The notes under the pieces were generated by a model that saw only the letters and a program-made list of their open reading frames with translations, was not told the DNA's origin and did no database searches. From assembly GCA_035633255.1 (NCBI GenBank), contig DASQFD010000027.1:1-29882 (forward strand): a stretch of 29,882 bases of DNA, read 5' to 3'. The position numbers and the translations under genes were made by a program. Origin of the DNA: DASQFD01 sp035633255. GTDB taxonomy: Bacteria; Actinomycetota; Actinomycetes; Actinomycetales; Dermatophilaceae. Positions 6,509 to 14,149 of the stretch are shown here, piece by piece; the first letter of the stretch is position 1, and each line of letters starts with the position of its first letter.

Positions 6509-6593
6509 GGAGGCATCGGGGGCGCCCAGCACAGAACGCGCGGCGCCGCGTCGCGCCTCGCGAGGAGCGACGGGGGCCGGAGCGGACGAGGTG

Positions 6594-7649
6594 TCAGAAG
6601 CCGAGGCGCTGGAGCTGCTTGGGGTCGCGCTGCCAGTCCTTGGCCACCTTGACGTGCAGGTCCAGGTGCACCGGCGAGCCAAGCAGCCGCTCGATGCCCT
6701 GGCGGGCGGTCGTCCCGACGTCACGGAGCCGCGAGCCGCCGCGCCCGATGACGATGGCCTTCTGCGAGTCCCGCTCGACGTAGACGCTGACCCGAACGTC
6801 GAGCAGCGGGCGGTCCGCCGGGCGCCCCTCCCGCGGCACCACCTCGTCGACCACCACCGCGAGGGAGTGCGGCAGCTCCTCGCGCACGCCCTCGAGCGCC
6901 GCCTCTCGGACCATCTCGGCGACCAGGACGAGCTCGGGCTCGTCGGTCAGCACGTCCCCGGGGTAGAGCGGCCCGGGCGAGGGCGGCAGCAGGCCGGCGA
7001 GCACCCCCGCCAGCTCCTCGACCTGGTCCCCCCTGGTCGCGGAGCACGGCACGATGGCCGCCCAGTCGCCCAGCCGGTCGATGGCGATGAGGTGCTCCGC
7101 CAGCCGGGCGCGGTCGACGGTGTCGGACTTCGTCGCTATGGCGACGACCGGCGTGCGGCGGGCCTTCCGCAGCTCGGCGAGCTCGGCCGCGATGAAGGCG
7201 TCCCCCGGCCCGACGCGCTGGTTGGCGGGCAGGCAGAAGCCCACGACGTCGACGTCGAGCAGGGTCTGGCGCACGAGGTCGTTGAGCCGCTCGCCGAGCA
7301 GCGTCCGCGGCTTGTGCAGGCCGGGGGTGTCGACGAGGACGAGCTGGCTGGCGGGGGCGGTGACGATGCCCCGGATGGTGTGCCGCGTCGTCTGCGGCTT
7401 GCTCGACGTGATGGCCACCTTGTCGCCGACCAGGGCGTTGGTCAGGGTGGACTTGCCCGCGTTGGGCCGCCCGATGAGGCACGCGAACCCGGCCACGTAG
7501 CCGGCCACCTGCCCGGCCATGTCCCCGGCCACCTGCCCCGCCACGTAGCCGGCCACCTGCCCGGCCACCTCCCCGGCCACCTTCCCGGCCGGCTCCGCAC
7601 CGCCCGCCGGGCTCCCCGGCATACCGGCGTCGTCCTCGGGGGCACTCAT
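6594..7649 (-). CDS. era: GTPase Era with a repeat-bearing N-terminal extension
   Basis: A 351-residue Ras-like GTPase with C-terminal KH domain that binds the 3' end of 16S rRNA and helps 30S assembly. G1 is GRPNAGKS (residues 60-67), the switch region has KPQTTRH, G3 is DTPG, and G4 is TKSD. The KH domain near the C-terminus has VIGRGGSRLRDVG. The start is the ATG at 7649, which overlaps the stop of the CorC-like gene by four bases. Era is normally about 300 residues with the P-loop near residue 15. Here about 50 extra residues precede it, including eight tetrads of the form (V/M)AGx at residues 21-54. The core is intact. A start inside the extension is possible, but no in-frame start lies closer than Met44 within the repeat itself. 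Confidence 0.95.
   Translation of the reverse strand: MSAPEDDAGMPGSPAGGAEPAGKVAGEVAGQVAGYVAGQVAGDMAGQVAGYVAGFACLIGRPNAGKSTLTNALVGDKVAITSSKPQTTRHTIRGIVTAPASQLVLVDTPGLHKPRTLLGERLNDLVRQTLLDVDVVGFCLPANQRVGPGDAFIAAELAELRKARRTPVVAIATKSDTVDRARLAEHLIAIDRLGDWAAIVPCSATRGDQVEELAGVLAGLLPPSPGPLYPGDVLTDEPELVLVAEMVREAALEGVREELPHSLAVVVDEVVPREGRPADRPLLDVRVSVYVERDSQKAIVIGRGGSRLRDVGTTARQGIERLLGSPVHLDLHVKVAKDWQRDPKQLQRLGF
7488..7589 (-). repeat. In-frame 12-bp tandem repeats in the era N-terminal extension
   Basis: On the plus strand the unit is close to CCGGCCACCTGC, repeated about eight times with changes such as GTAG or ATGT. The repeats encode AGKVAGEVAGQVAGYVAG-type sequence. Because 12 is a multiple of three, expansion or contraction keeps the frame. 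Confidence 0.85.
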
Positions 7650-8971
7650 CGGGCCACCTCGCGCTCGGTGACCGCAGCACCGTTGCGGGCACCGGCCTCC
7701 TCGCCGCCCGAGGAGGCGACGCGCTCCACGACCACCGTCGCGAGCCGGTGCCGGCGCCCGGCCATCCGCTCGGCCGTCAGGCGCAGCCCCGCCACCTCGC
7801 ACGTCGACCCGACGATGGGCACCCGGCCGATCGTCTTGCCGATCAGCCCGCCGACGGTGTCCACCTCCTCCTCGTCGATCTCGACGTCGAAGTGGTCGGC
7901 GAGGTCGTCGATGTCCATGGTCGCGGCGACCCGCACCCGGCCGTCCCCGAGGTCCTCCACCTCGGGGTCCTCCCGGTCGTACTCGTCGGCGATCTCCCCC
8001 ACGATCTCCTCGATGATGTCCTCGATCGTCACCAGGCCGGCGGTGCCGCCGTACTCGTCGACGACGAGCGCGAAGTGCGTCTGGTCGCGCTGCATCTCGC
8101 GCAGCAGGTCGTCGACCGGCTTGCTCTCGGGGACGAACGGCATCCGCCGCATCACCTTGGTCACCGGCACGTCCCCGCCGGCGGCGTCGGCGGTGTCGGC
8201 GTGCACCCAGCGGACGACGTCCTTGAGGTAGAGCAGGCCGAGCACGTCGTCGCTGTCCTCGCCCACGACGGGGATCCGCGAGTAGCCCGAGCGCAGCGAG
8301 AGGTTGAGCGCCTGCCGGCACGAGCGGTCGGCGTCGATGGTGACCATGTCGGTGCGCGGCACCATGACCTCGCGCGTGACGGTGTCGCCGAGCTCGAAGA
8401 CGGAGTGGATCATCTCCCGCTCACCGGCCTCGATCAGCGAGCTCTCACCGGCCAGGTCGACGAGGTCGCGCAGCTCGGACTCGCTCTCGAACGGCCCGTG
8501 CCGGTAGCCGCGGCCCGGCGTCACCGCGTTGGCCAGCACGACCAGCAGCCGGGAGACGGGGCCGAGGAGCCGCCGCAGCCAGATGGCGACCGGTGCGGCG
8601 GCGAGCGAGATGCGGCTCGTGTGCTGCATCCCGACGGTTCGGGGCGAGACGCCCACGAGCACGAACGACGCCACCACCATGATGCCCACCGCCACGAGGA
8701 ACGGCTGCCAGCTCCCCTCCATCGTGTCCAGCACGGCGAAGGTCACCATGACCGCGACCGTGGTCTCGGCGAGGACCCGAACGAAGGTCAGGACTGACAG
8801 GTATGCCGCGCTGTCACCGACCACGCGGACCAGGGCCCCGGCGCCGGCGCGGCCCTCCTCGAGCAGCTCCGCGGCCCGGACGCGGGACATCCGCTGCAGC
8901 GCGGCCTCCCCGGTGGACAGCGCGAAGGCGATGGCGAGCCCGAGGACGGACAGGACGACGAGACGGGTCAT
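7646..8971 (-). CDS. CNNM/CorC-HlyC family membrane protein with CBS domains
   Basis: A 441-residue membrane protein. Residues 1 to about 140 are a DUF21/CNNM-type transmembrane domain (segments MTRLVVLSVLGLAIAFALS, FAVLDTMEG-adjacent and FLVAVGIMVVASFVLVGVSP). A cytoplasmic part follows with the CBS pair (TREVMVPRTDMVTID ... GYSRIPVVGEDSDDVLGLLY ... FALVVDEYGGTAGLVTIEDI). The C-terminal CorC/HlyC domain includes VDTVGGLIGKTIGRVP. Such proteins are linked to Mg2+/Co2+ efflux or Mg2+ homeostasis; older 'hemolysin' labels are misleading. It sits between ybeY (9-base gap) and era (4-base overlap), the usual actinobacterial order. Complete and of normal length. Transport substrate is not shown by sequence alone. 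Confidence 0.93.
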   Translation of the reverse strand: MTRLVVLSVLGLAIAFALSTGEAALQRMSRVRAAELLEEGRAGAGALVRVVGDSAAYLSVLTFVRVLAETTVAVMVTFAVLDTMEGSWQPFLVAVGIMVVASFVLVGVSPRTVGMQHTSRISLAAAPVAIWLRRLLGPVSRLLVVLANAVTPGRGYRHGPFESESELRDLVDLAGESSLIEAGEREMIHSVFELGDTVTREVMVPRTDMVTIDADRSCRQALNLSLRSGYSRIPVVGEDSDDVLGLLYLKDVVRWVHADTADAAGGDVPVTKVMRRMPFVPESKPVDDLLREMQRDQTHFALVVDEYGGTAGLVTIEDIIEEIVGEIADEYDREDPEVEDLGDGRVRVAATMDIDDLADHFDVEIDEEEVDTVGGLIGKTIGRVPIVGSTCEVAGLRLTAERMAGRRHRLATVVVERVASSGGEEAGARNGAAVTEREVAR

Positions 8972-8980
8972 GGCGCGGCC

Positions 8981-9466
8981 TCAGCCCGCGGCCGGCGCGC
9001 CGGCGGCCGGACGGCCGCGCGTGGCGAGGAAGGTGAGCAGGAGCGAGCGCTGCAGCTCGAACATCTCCTTCTCCTCCTCGGTGTCGGCATGGTCGAAGCC
9101 GAGGAGGTGGAGGATCCCGTGGGTGGTGAGGAGCAGGAGCTCCTCCTCGAGGGCGTGGCCCGCCTCGACCGCCTGGCGCGCCGCCACCGCGGGGCAGAGC
9201 ACGACGTCGCCCAGCACCCCCTCGACCGGCTCCTCACCTTCGGCGCCCGGACGCAGCTCGTCCATGGGGAAGCTCATGACGTCGGTCGGGCCGGGCAGGT
9301 CCATCCACTGCACGTGCAGGGTCTCCATCGCCGACTCGTCCACCAGCCGCAGGCACAGGTCGGCCCGCGGGTGGACGTGCATGCGGCCCAGGACGTAGCG
9401 GGCGCAGGCGAGCAGCTCGAGCTCGTCCACCGAGGCGTCAGTCTCGTTGAGCACGTCGATGCTCAC
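8981..9466 (-). CDS. ybeY: Endoribonuclease YbeY (16S rRNA maturation factor)
   Basis: A 161-residue zinc-dependent RNase involved in 16S rRNA 3'-end processing and ribosome quality control. The signature HGILHLLGFDH places zinc ligands at His116, His120 and His126. TDVMSFPMDE and LGDVVLCP are the other conserved blocks. I chose the GTG at 9466 (translated MSIDVLNETD) because family similarity starts there; a longer frame running upstream is only phoH in another phase. The start lies 29 bases inside the end of phoH, so translation of the two is coupled. A short Ala/Gly/Pro tail (AAGAPAAG) ends the protein, probably without function. Confidence 0.95.
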   Translation of the reverse strand: MSIDVLNETDASVDELELLACARYVLGRMHVHPRADLCLRLVDESAMETLHVQWMDLPGPTDVMSFPMDELRPGAEGEEPVEGVLGDVVLCPAVAARQAVEAGHALEEELLLLTTHGILHLLGFDHADTEEEKEMFELQRSLLLTFLATRGRPAAGAPAAG

Positions 9467-11711
9467 GCGGCCCCCTCCCCGTCGCGGGGCGACTGCCGGA
9501 CCCGGCGTCCCCCTCGCCGGCGCGGCCGTCGCCCACGCGGGCGTCGGCTGCCTGCCGGCCCGCGTCGGCTGCCTGCCGGCCCGCGTCCCACCGCCCGTAG
9601 GCGTCGACGATGGCGCCGACGAGCCGGTGGCGGACGACGTCGTGCGCACCGAGCTCCTCGAAGTGGACGTCCTCGACGTCGCCGAGGATGCCCCGCACGA
9701 CGCGCAGCCCGCTCTGCACGGCGCCCGGCAGGTCGACCTGGGTGACGTCGCCGGTCACCACCATCTTGGAGCCGAAGCCCAGCCGGGTGAGGAACATCTT
9801 CATCTGCTCGGGCGAGGTGTTCTGCGCCTCGTCGAGGATGATGAACGCGTCGTTGAGCGTGTTGTGCGTCAGCAGGAAGTCGTCGGTGACGTAGAGGGAG
9901 TCGGCTGCGGCGACGGCGATGCACATCGTCTCCGCCTCACCCGCTGGCTGAATCGACTCGATGTGCCGCATCGGCCGGCCGCCGCCGGTGCGCTCGTATG
10001 CCGTCCGCTTGCGTCCCAGCCGGAACGGTGGGCACACCTCCGGCAGCCGGATGTCGACGACGTAAGCATCCGCCCGGTATGGCACCTCTCGGCCCCGGGC
10101 ACGGCCGGGCGTCCGGCCGTCGGCGAGCCGAGTCCGCCGGTAGGCGACTCCGCCCAAGGAGCGAACGAGAAAGAGGACGTCGTCAGCGAGTCGCTCCGAA
10201 GTGCTGGTCCACTGGACGCGGCACGTGCGGCCCACTTGGGTGACCGGGCCGCCGTCGGTGTCGAGCATCCCTTGGAGCAGTGCGAGCCGGACGGCGACGG
10301 AGTTGCGCTTGTAGATGTCCGGCACGAACTTCGTGCCGGAGCGGGTCCCGGCGAGTCCGAGGTCGCGCAGCAGCGTGGTTACCGGGTTGGCGACGCGCAG
10401 ACCGCCTCGCCCCCCAGAGCGGTGCCGCAGTACGTAGTTGAAGCGGTCCTTCCGGCGTACCTCGATGTCGAGGGCCGACCGTGCCAGTGCCTGCTCCAAC
10501 GCCTCGGCCAGCTCCGGGTCCGCGGTGGTGAAGGACGGTGTCGTCGAGGTCGTCAGGCAGCCGTCCCCCAGCAGCAGCCCCATGGCGTAGGCGTCCAAGG
10601 AAACGCTCTGCGGCACGAACTCCACGGGGTTGACCACCGGGAGCTCGAACCGCCGCGCGTGCAGGCGCCGCTCGAGCCCGACCATCTGCCGGGTCTCCAC
10701 GGTGCGCCACCGGCCGCGTCGCCGGTCCTCGGCGGTCCGCACCGTCCACAGGTGCTCTCCGCAGCACACCGTCGAGGCACCGTCCTGCGCCGCGACCCGG
10801 TAGACGGGTTTCGGGCCCTGAGGATAGACGCCGATGACCGAGGTGGGCAGCCCGTCCGAACCGACAACCAGGTCGCCGACCTGCAGGTCACCAAAACGCT
10901 GCCACCCGTCGGGCGTCAGCACCCGGCTGTCGAGCGGCTGAGCCCGGCCCCGCATGTAGGCCAGCGGGGCGACCTCGATGGTGCCGCTCGCCATCAGCCG
11001 CGGGATCGACTCGGGGTCGACCATGTCGTGCAGGGCGTCGTAGAGCGGCCGCAGGTAGGGGTCGATCTTGTCGGTGAGGGTGCCGGGGAGGAAGCCGAGC
11101 CGCTCCCCCGCCTCGACGGCCGGGCGGGTCAGGATGATCCGGTTGACCTGCTTGGCCTGCAGCGCCGCCACGGCCTTCGCCATCGCGAGGTAGGTCTTGC
11201 CCGTGCCGGCCGGCCCGATGCCGAAGACGATGGTGTGGCTGTCGATCGCGTCGACGTAGCGCTTCTGGCCCAGGGTCTTGGGCCGGATGGTCCGCCCCCG
11301 GTTGGACACGATGTTGAGGGTGAGCACGTCGGCCGGCCGCTCGACGGTCTGCGCGCGCAGCATCCCGATGCTGCGCTCCACGGCGTCCCGGTTGAGCGGC
11401 TGGCCCGCGTCGATGACCGCCAGGAGCTCGTCGACCAGCCGCTCGACCAGCGCCACCTCGGCACTCGGCCCCGACAGCTGGAACTCGTTGCCCCGCACCG
11501 AGATACGGATCTGGGGGAACTGGCGCTCCATCGTCCGCAGCAGCTCGTCGCGGGGGCCGAGGAGGGCGACCATCGGCACGTCGGTCGGGATGACGACCGT
11601 GTGCTGCGGCACGTGCGGGGAGCCGGAGGCCCCGGGTCGGGAGGCCGGCTCCGAGCCGGGTGGCGTGCCGCTCGCGGAGCGGGGCGGTGGGTCGGTGGGG
11701 GCGTTGGTCAT
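9438..11711 (-). CDS. phoH: PhoH family ATPase interrupted by an intein
   Basis: The 757-residue precursor contains a PhoH-like P-loop ATPase of 396 residues after splicing. The host protein shows the PhoH N-terminal region (residues about 38-150), Walker A GPAGTGKT at about 166-173, TRPAVEAGERLGFLPG, and APLAYMRGR up to residue 256. It resumes at residue 618 with TLNDAFIILDEAQN (Walker B), FLTRLGFGSKMVVTGD and TQVDLP. The intein lies between MRGR and TLND, splitting Walker A from Walker B, so the unspliced protein should be inactive. PhoH is linked to RNA metabolism and sits before ybeY as usual. A TAGACT box at 11721-11726, 9 nt before the ATG, may be an internal promoter. The Ala/Gly/Asp-rich C-terminal tail includes a 7-residue tandem duplication. 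Confidence 0.95.
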   Translation of the reverse strand: MTNAPTDPPPRSASGTPPGSEPASRPGASGSPHVPQHTVVIPTDVPMVALLGPRDELLRTMERQFPQIRISVRGNEFQLSGPSAEVALVERLVDELLAVIDAGQPLNRDAVERSIGMLRAQTVERPADVLTLNIVSNRGRTIRPKTLGQKRYVDAIDSHTIVFGIGPAGTGKTYLAMAKAVAALQAKQVNRIILTRPAVEAGERLGFLPGTLTDKIDPYLRPLYDALHDMVDPESIPRLMASGTIEVAPLAYMRGRAQPLDSRVLTPDGWQRFGDLQVGDLVVGSDGLPTSVIGVYPQGPKPVYRVAAQDGASTVCCGEHLWTVRTAEDRRRGRWRTVETRQMVGLERRLHARRFELPVVNPVEFVPQSVSLDAYAMGLLLGDGCLTTSTTPSFTTADPELAEALEQALARSALDIEVRRKDRFNYVLRHRSGGRGGLRVANPVTTLLRDLGLAGTRSGTKFVPDIYKRNSVAVRLALLQGMLDTDGGPVTQVGRTCRVQWTSTSERLADDVLFLVRSLGGVAYRRTRLADGRTPGRARGREVPYRADAYVVDIRLPEVCPPFRLGRKRTAYERTGGGRPMRHIESIQPAGEAETMCIAVAAADSLYVTDDFLLTHNTLNDAFIILDEAQNTSPEQMKMFLTRLGFGSKMVVTGDVTQVDLPGAVQSGLRVVRGILGDVEDVHFEELGAHDVVRHRLVGAIVDAYGRWDAGRQAADAGRQAADARVGDGRAGEGDAGSGSRPATGRGPREHRRAQRD
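9542..9583 (-). repeat. 21-bp perfect tandem duplication in the phoH C-terminal tail
   Basis: CGTCGGCTGCCTGCCGGCCCG occurs twice back to back with the same phase, encoding a repeated seven-residue block of the type DAGRQAA. It lies in the low-complexity tail beyond the conserved PhoH domain, so it is probably neutral. Confidence 0.85.
9861..10943 (-). other. Class 3 intein with LAGLIDADG homing endonuclease, inserted in PhoH
   Basis: 361 residues, from Ala (GCT at 10943-10941) to Asn (AAC at 9863-9861), followed by Thr of the host. The first residue is Ala, not Cys/Ser, so classical splicing cannot start. The W-C-T set defining class 3 inteins (established for the mycobacteriophage Bethlehem DnaB intein) is present. 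Trp66 lies in EHLWTV (block B), Cys341 in ETMCIAV (block F, proposed first nucleophile), and Thr359 precedes the final His-Asn (block G). The start AQPLDSRVLTPDGW also matches class 3 block A. Endonuclease motifs are LDAYAMGLLLGDG (116-128) and ALLQGMLDTDG (221-231), each with its acidic residue (Asp127, Asp230). Both splicing and homing therefore look intact. Confidence 0.92.
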
Positions 11712-11720
11712 CGTGGCAGG

Positions 11721-11726
11721 AGTCTA
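11721..11726 (-). promoter_or_regulatory. Possible -10 box before phoH
   Basis: TAGACT on the minus strand, 9 nt before the phoH ATG, in the 64-base gap after the HIT gene. It would give a leader of only a few bases. No -35 seen. It may allow phoH-ybeY expression apart from the heat-shock genes upstream. Confidence 0.35.
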
Positions 11727-11775
11727 CGGTCCGCCGGCGCCGGCGGGTCGGTCCGTCCCCATCGCGGTGGCCGGG

Positions 11776-12129
11776 TCACCGCCAGCCCAGCGCGGCCCCA
11801 CCGAGCACGTGCAGGTGGGCGTGGAAGACGGCCTGGCCGGCGTCCGGGCCGGTGTTGAACACCAGCCGGTAGCCCTGGTCCAGGCCCTCCGCGTCCGCCA
11901 CCGCCCGGGCGGTCAGCACGAGGTCAGCCAGCTCCTCCGGTGACTCCTGCGCCAGCTCGGCGACCGTCGGCAGGTGCCGCCTCGGCACGATCAGGACGTG
12001 CACGGGCGCCTTCGGCTCGATGTCGCGGAACGCCAGGGAGCGCTCGCTGCTCGCCACCACCGTCGCCGGCACGTCACCGGCGACGATCGAGCAGAAGAGG
12101 CAGTCCGGGTCACGAGGCGCGTCGCTCAT
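11776..12129 (-). CDS. HIT family protein (histidine triad nucleotide-binding)
   Basis: A 117-residue protein of the HINT branch, which hydrolyses the P-N bond of purine nucleoside phosphoramidates. Cys10 and Cys13 in CLFC, with later residues, form the usual small zinc site. APVHVLIVPRRHL is the conserved strand, and the triad is HAHLHVLGG with His103, His105 and His107. The sequence is complete and of normal length. A TACTGT box 6 nt before the ATG suggests a leaderless promoter of its own within the block, although rsmE ends only 25 bases upstream. Its place between rsmE and phoH is standard for actinobacteria; the physiological substrate is unknown. Confidence 0.95.
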   Translation of the reverse strand: MSDAPRDPDCLFCSIVAGDVPATVVASSERSLAFRDIEPKAPVHVLIVPRRHLPTVAELAQESPEELADLVLTARAVADAEGLDQGYRLVFNTGPDAGQAVFHAHLHVLGGAALGWR

Positions 12130-12135
12130 GCGGGC

Positions 12136-12141
12136 ACAGTA
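12136..12141 (-). promoter_or_regulatory. -10 box, leaderless promoter of the HIT gene
   Basis: TACTGT on the minus strand, 6 nt before the ATG at 12129, the same spacing as at other genes in the window. Confidence 0.45.
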
Positions 12142-12154
12142 GCCCGCGGGGCCG

Positions 12155-12898
12155 TCAGCGCCAGCGGGACAGCGCGCTCAGCACCGCGAGCGCGGCGGGG
12201 CCCGCGGTGGAGGACCGCAGGACGGTGTCACCGAGCCGCACCGGGACCGCCCCGGCCGCGGTGAGCGTGGCCGCCTCCTCCTCCCCGACCCCGCCCTCGG
12301 GCCCCACGACCAGCAGCACGTCCCCCGCGGGAGGAAGCGCCCGGGTCGCCAGCCGCTGCCCGGCCTCCTCGTGCAGCAGGTATGCCGTGCCGCCGCCGGC
12401 GACGCGGCGGGCCAGCTCCGCGGTGGTGACCACCGGGGCCAGGAGCGGCCGGCGGGTCCGGCGGGACTGCTGGGTCGCCGCGACGACGGCGGCGTCCCAC
12501 TTGCGCCACGCCCGCTCGCCGCGCTCGCCGCGCCACTGCACGACCGAGCGTGCGGCCTGCCACGGGACGACCTCGTCGACGCCGAGCTCGGTCGCGGCCT
12601 CCACGGCGAGCAGGTCCCGGTCGCCCTTGGCGAGCGCCTGCACCAGGACCAGCCGAGGGCTGGGCGCGGGCTCCTCGGCCACCTCCTCGACCCGGACGTC
12701 CAGGCTGCCGGCGGCCACCCGGCGTACCTCTCCGAGCACGACCCGGCCGGAGCCGTCGGCGAGGCGCAGGCGCTCCCCGACCCGGGTGCGGCGCACCGTG
12801 GCCGCGTGGTGGCCCTCCGGACCGGCCACGGTGAGCACGTCCCCGGGGCCGAGGTGGGCGAGGTGCTCGCCGGGCACGAGGTAGAGCGGCAGCGTCAT
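12155..12898 (-). CDS. rsmE: 16S rRNA m3U1498 methyltransferase RsmE
   Basis: A 247-residue SPOUT-class (knotted) methyltransferase that uses SAM to methylate U1498 of 16S rRNA. The N-terminal PUA-like part (residues 1 to about 70) includes PGDVLTVAGPEGHHAATVRR and VGERLRLADGSG. Next come LVLVQALAKGDRDLLAVEAATE, the region with VPWQAARSVVQW, and the SAM-binding knot VVGPEGGVGEEE followed by VRLGDTVLRSSTAG. The last motif is the LGxxILRxxTA block of the family. The start is the ATG at 12898, 12 bases after the dnaJ stop. Full length. It belongs to the hrcA-dnaJ transcription unit by spacing. Confidence 0.95.
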   Translation of the reverse strand: MTLPLYLVPGEHLAHLGPGDVLTVAGPEGHHAATVRRTRVGERLRLADGSGRVVLGEVRRVAAGSLDVRVEEVAEEPAPSPRLVLVQALAKGDRDLLAVEAATELGVDEVVPWQAARSVVQWRGERGERAWRKWDAAVVAATQQSRRTRRPLLAPVVTTAELARRVAGGGTAYLLHEEAGQRLATRALPPAGDVLLVVGPEGGVGEEEAATLTAAGAVPVRLGDTVLRSSTAGPAALAVLSALSRWR

Positions 12899-12910
12899 CG
12901 TGGGGCGGGG

Positions 12911-14047
12911 TCAGCGGGCCTTGAACGCGTCCCGCAGCTTGCCGAAGAGGGAGCCGTCGGCGGGGGTCGCGGCCGCGCCGTCCGGTTGGCTCTCGGCGCG
13001 GAGCTCGGCGAGGCGGCGCAGCAGCTCCTCCTGCTCGGCGTCGAGGCGGGTCGGGGTCTGGACCATGGCGTGGACGATGACGTCGCCGCGGCCGTTGCCG
13101 CGCAGGTGGGTGACGCCGAGGCCGCGCAGGGTGATGGTGTCCCCGGGCTGGGTGCCGCGCTTGACCGCGAGCTGCTGCGGGCCGTCGAAGGTGCCCAGGG
13201 TCAAGGTGGTGCCGAGGGCCGCCGCCGTCATCGGCAGCGAGATGTTGGCGTGCAGGTCGTCGCCGCGGCGCGAGTAGACCGGGTGCCTGGTGACCGCGAC
13301 CTCGACGTAGAGGTCGCCCGCCGGACCGGCGCCGTGGCCGACCTCACCCTCCCCCGCGAGCTGGATCCGGGTGCCGGTGTCGACGCCGGCGGGGACCCGG
13401 ATGGTCAGCGTGCGACGGGTCCGGACGCGGCCGTCGCCGGAGCACTCGAAGCACGGGCTGGGGATGAGCTGGCCGTAGCCCTGGCAGGTGGTGCACGGGC
13501 GCGAGGTCATGACCTGGCCGAGGAAGCTGCGCTGCACCTGCTGGATCTCCCCGCGCCCGCCGCAGATGTCGCAGGTGCGGGGTGTGGTGCCCGGCTGCGC
13601 CCCGGAGCCCGAGCACGTCGAGCACGCGACGGCGGTGTCGACCACGAGCTCCTGGTCGCCACCGAAGACGGCTGTGGCGAGCTCGATGTCGAGGCGGACC
13701 AGGGCGTCCTGGCCACGGCTGCGGCGGGAGCGGGGGCCCCGGCCCGCTCCGGCGGACGCGCCGGCGCCGGCGCCGAAGAACGCGTCCATGATGTCGCTGA
13801 AGGAGAAGCCCTGGCCGAAGTTCGGCGCGCCGCCGGCGTAGGGGTCGGCGCCCATGTCGTAGGAGCGCTTCTTCTCCGGGTCGGAGAGCACGTCGTAGGC
13901 CTGGGAGACCCTCTTGAACTGCTCCTCCGCCTGCGCCCCCGGGTTGACGTCGGGGTGCAGCCGCCGCGCGGCCTTGCGGTAGGCGCGCTTGATGTCCTCG
14001 GGGCCGGCGTCGCGGGCCACCCCGAGGTCGGCGTAGTAGTCGTTCAC
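12911..14047 (-). CDS. dnaJ: Chaperone DnaJ (second actinobacterial copy, DnaJ2 type)
   Basis: A 378-residue co-chaperone that delivers substrates to DnaK and stimulates its ATPase. The J-domain (residues 1-66) carries HPD at 31-33. A Gly-rich linker follows (about 68-105). The zinc domain at 142-206 has four CxxCxGxG-type repeats: CSTCSGSG, CDICGGRG, CTTCQGYG and CFECSGDG. The C-terminal substrate-binding domain has GDLYVEVAVTRHPVYSRRGDDL. Because hrcA lies directly upstream and no dnaK or grpE is present, this is the hrcA-linked DnaJ that actinobacteria keep apart from the dnaK-grpE-dnaJ1 operon. It should be induced with hrcA through CIRCE. The 102-base gap to hrcA is filled with short repeats. 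Confidence 0.96.
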   Translation of the reverse strand: MNDYYADLGVARDAGPEDIKRAYRKAARRLHPDVNPGAQAEEQFKRVSQAYDVLSDPEKKRSYDMGADPYAGGAPNFGQGFSFSDIMDAFFGAGAGASAGAGRGPRSRRSRGQDALVRLDIELATAVFGGDQELVVDTAVACSTCSGSGAQPGTTPRTCDICGGRGEIQQVQRSFLGQVMTSRPCTTCQGYGQLIPSPCFECSGDGRVRTRRTLTIRVPAGVDTGTRIQLAGEGEVGHGAGPAGDLYVEVAVTRHPVYSRRGDDLHANISLPMTAAALGTTLTLGTFDGPQQLAVKRGTQPGDTITLRGLGVTHLRGNGRGDVIVHAMVQTPTRLDAEQEELLRRLAELRAESQPDGAAATPADGSLFGKLRDAFKAR

Positions 14048-14149
14048 GTGCGTCCTTGTCGTCTGACCGGTCGTGCGGTCGTGTCGGTCGGTGCTGCGCT
14101 CGGTACTGCGGTCGGTCGGGGTCTCCGTCGGTGCTGCGGTCGGCGTCCC
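14048..14149. repeat. Short GGTCGGTGCTGCG-type repeats between hrcA and dnaJ
   Basis: The 102-base gap holds several imperfect copies of GTCGGTGCTGCG / CGGTACTGCGGTCGG on the plus strand. No gene, hairpin or promoter is evident in it. Confidence 0.5.

Noticed and set aside
7488..7589. Possible CRISPR or regulatory iteron array in era
   Set aside because: 12-bp units are contiguous and in frame within the Era coding sequence.
9438..11711. Two separate genes, a truncated PhoH and an unrelated endonuclease
   Set aside because: The frame is continuous, the host sequence resumes exactly at TLNDAF, and intein blocks A to G are in order, so it is one precursor.
9447..11858. Plus-strand open frame of about 800 codons opposite phoH
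   Set aside because: It is the mirror of phoH and its intein in a GC-rich genome; the minus strand has clear Walker, intein and PhoH motifs, while the plus frame has no recognisable domain.
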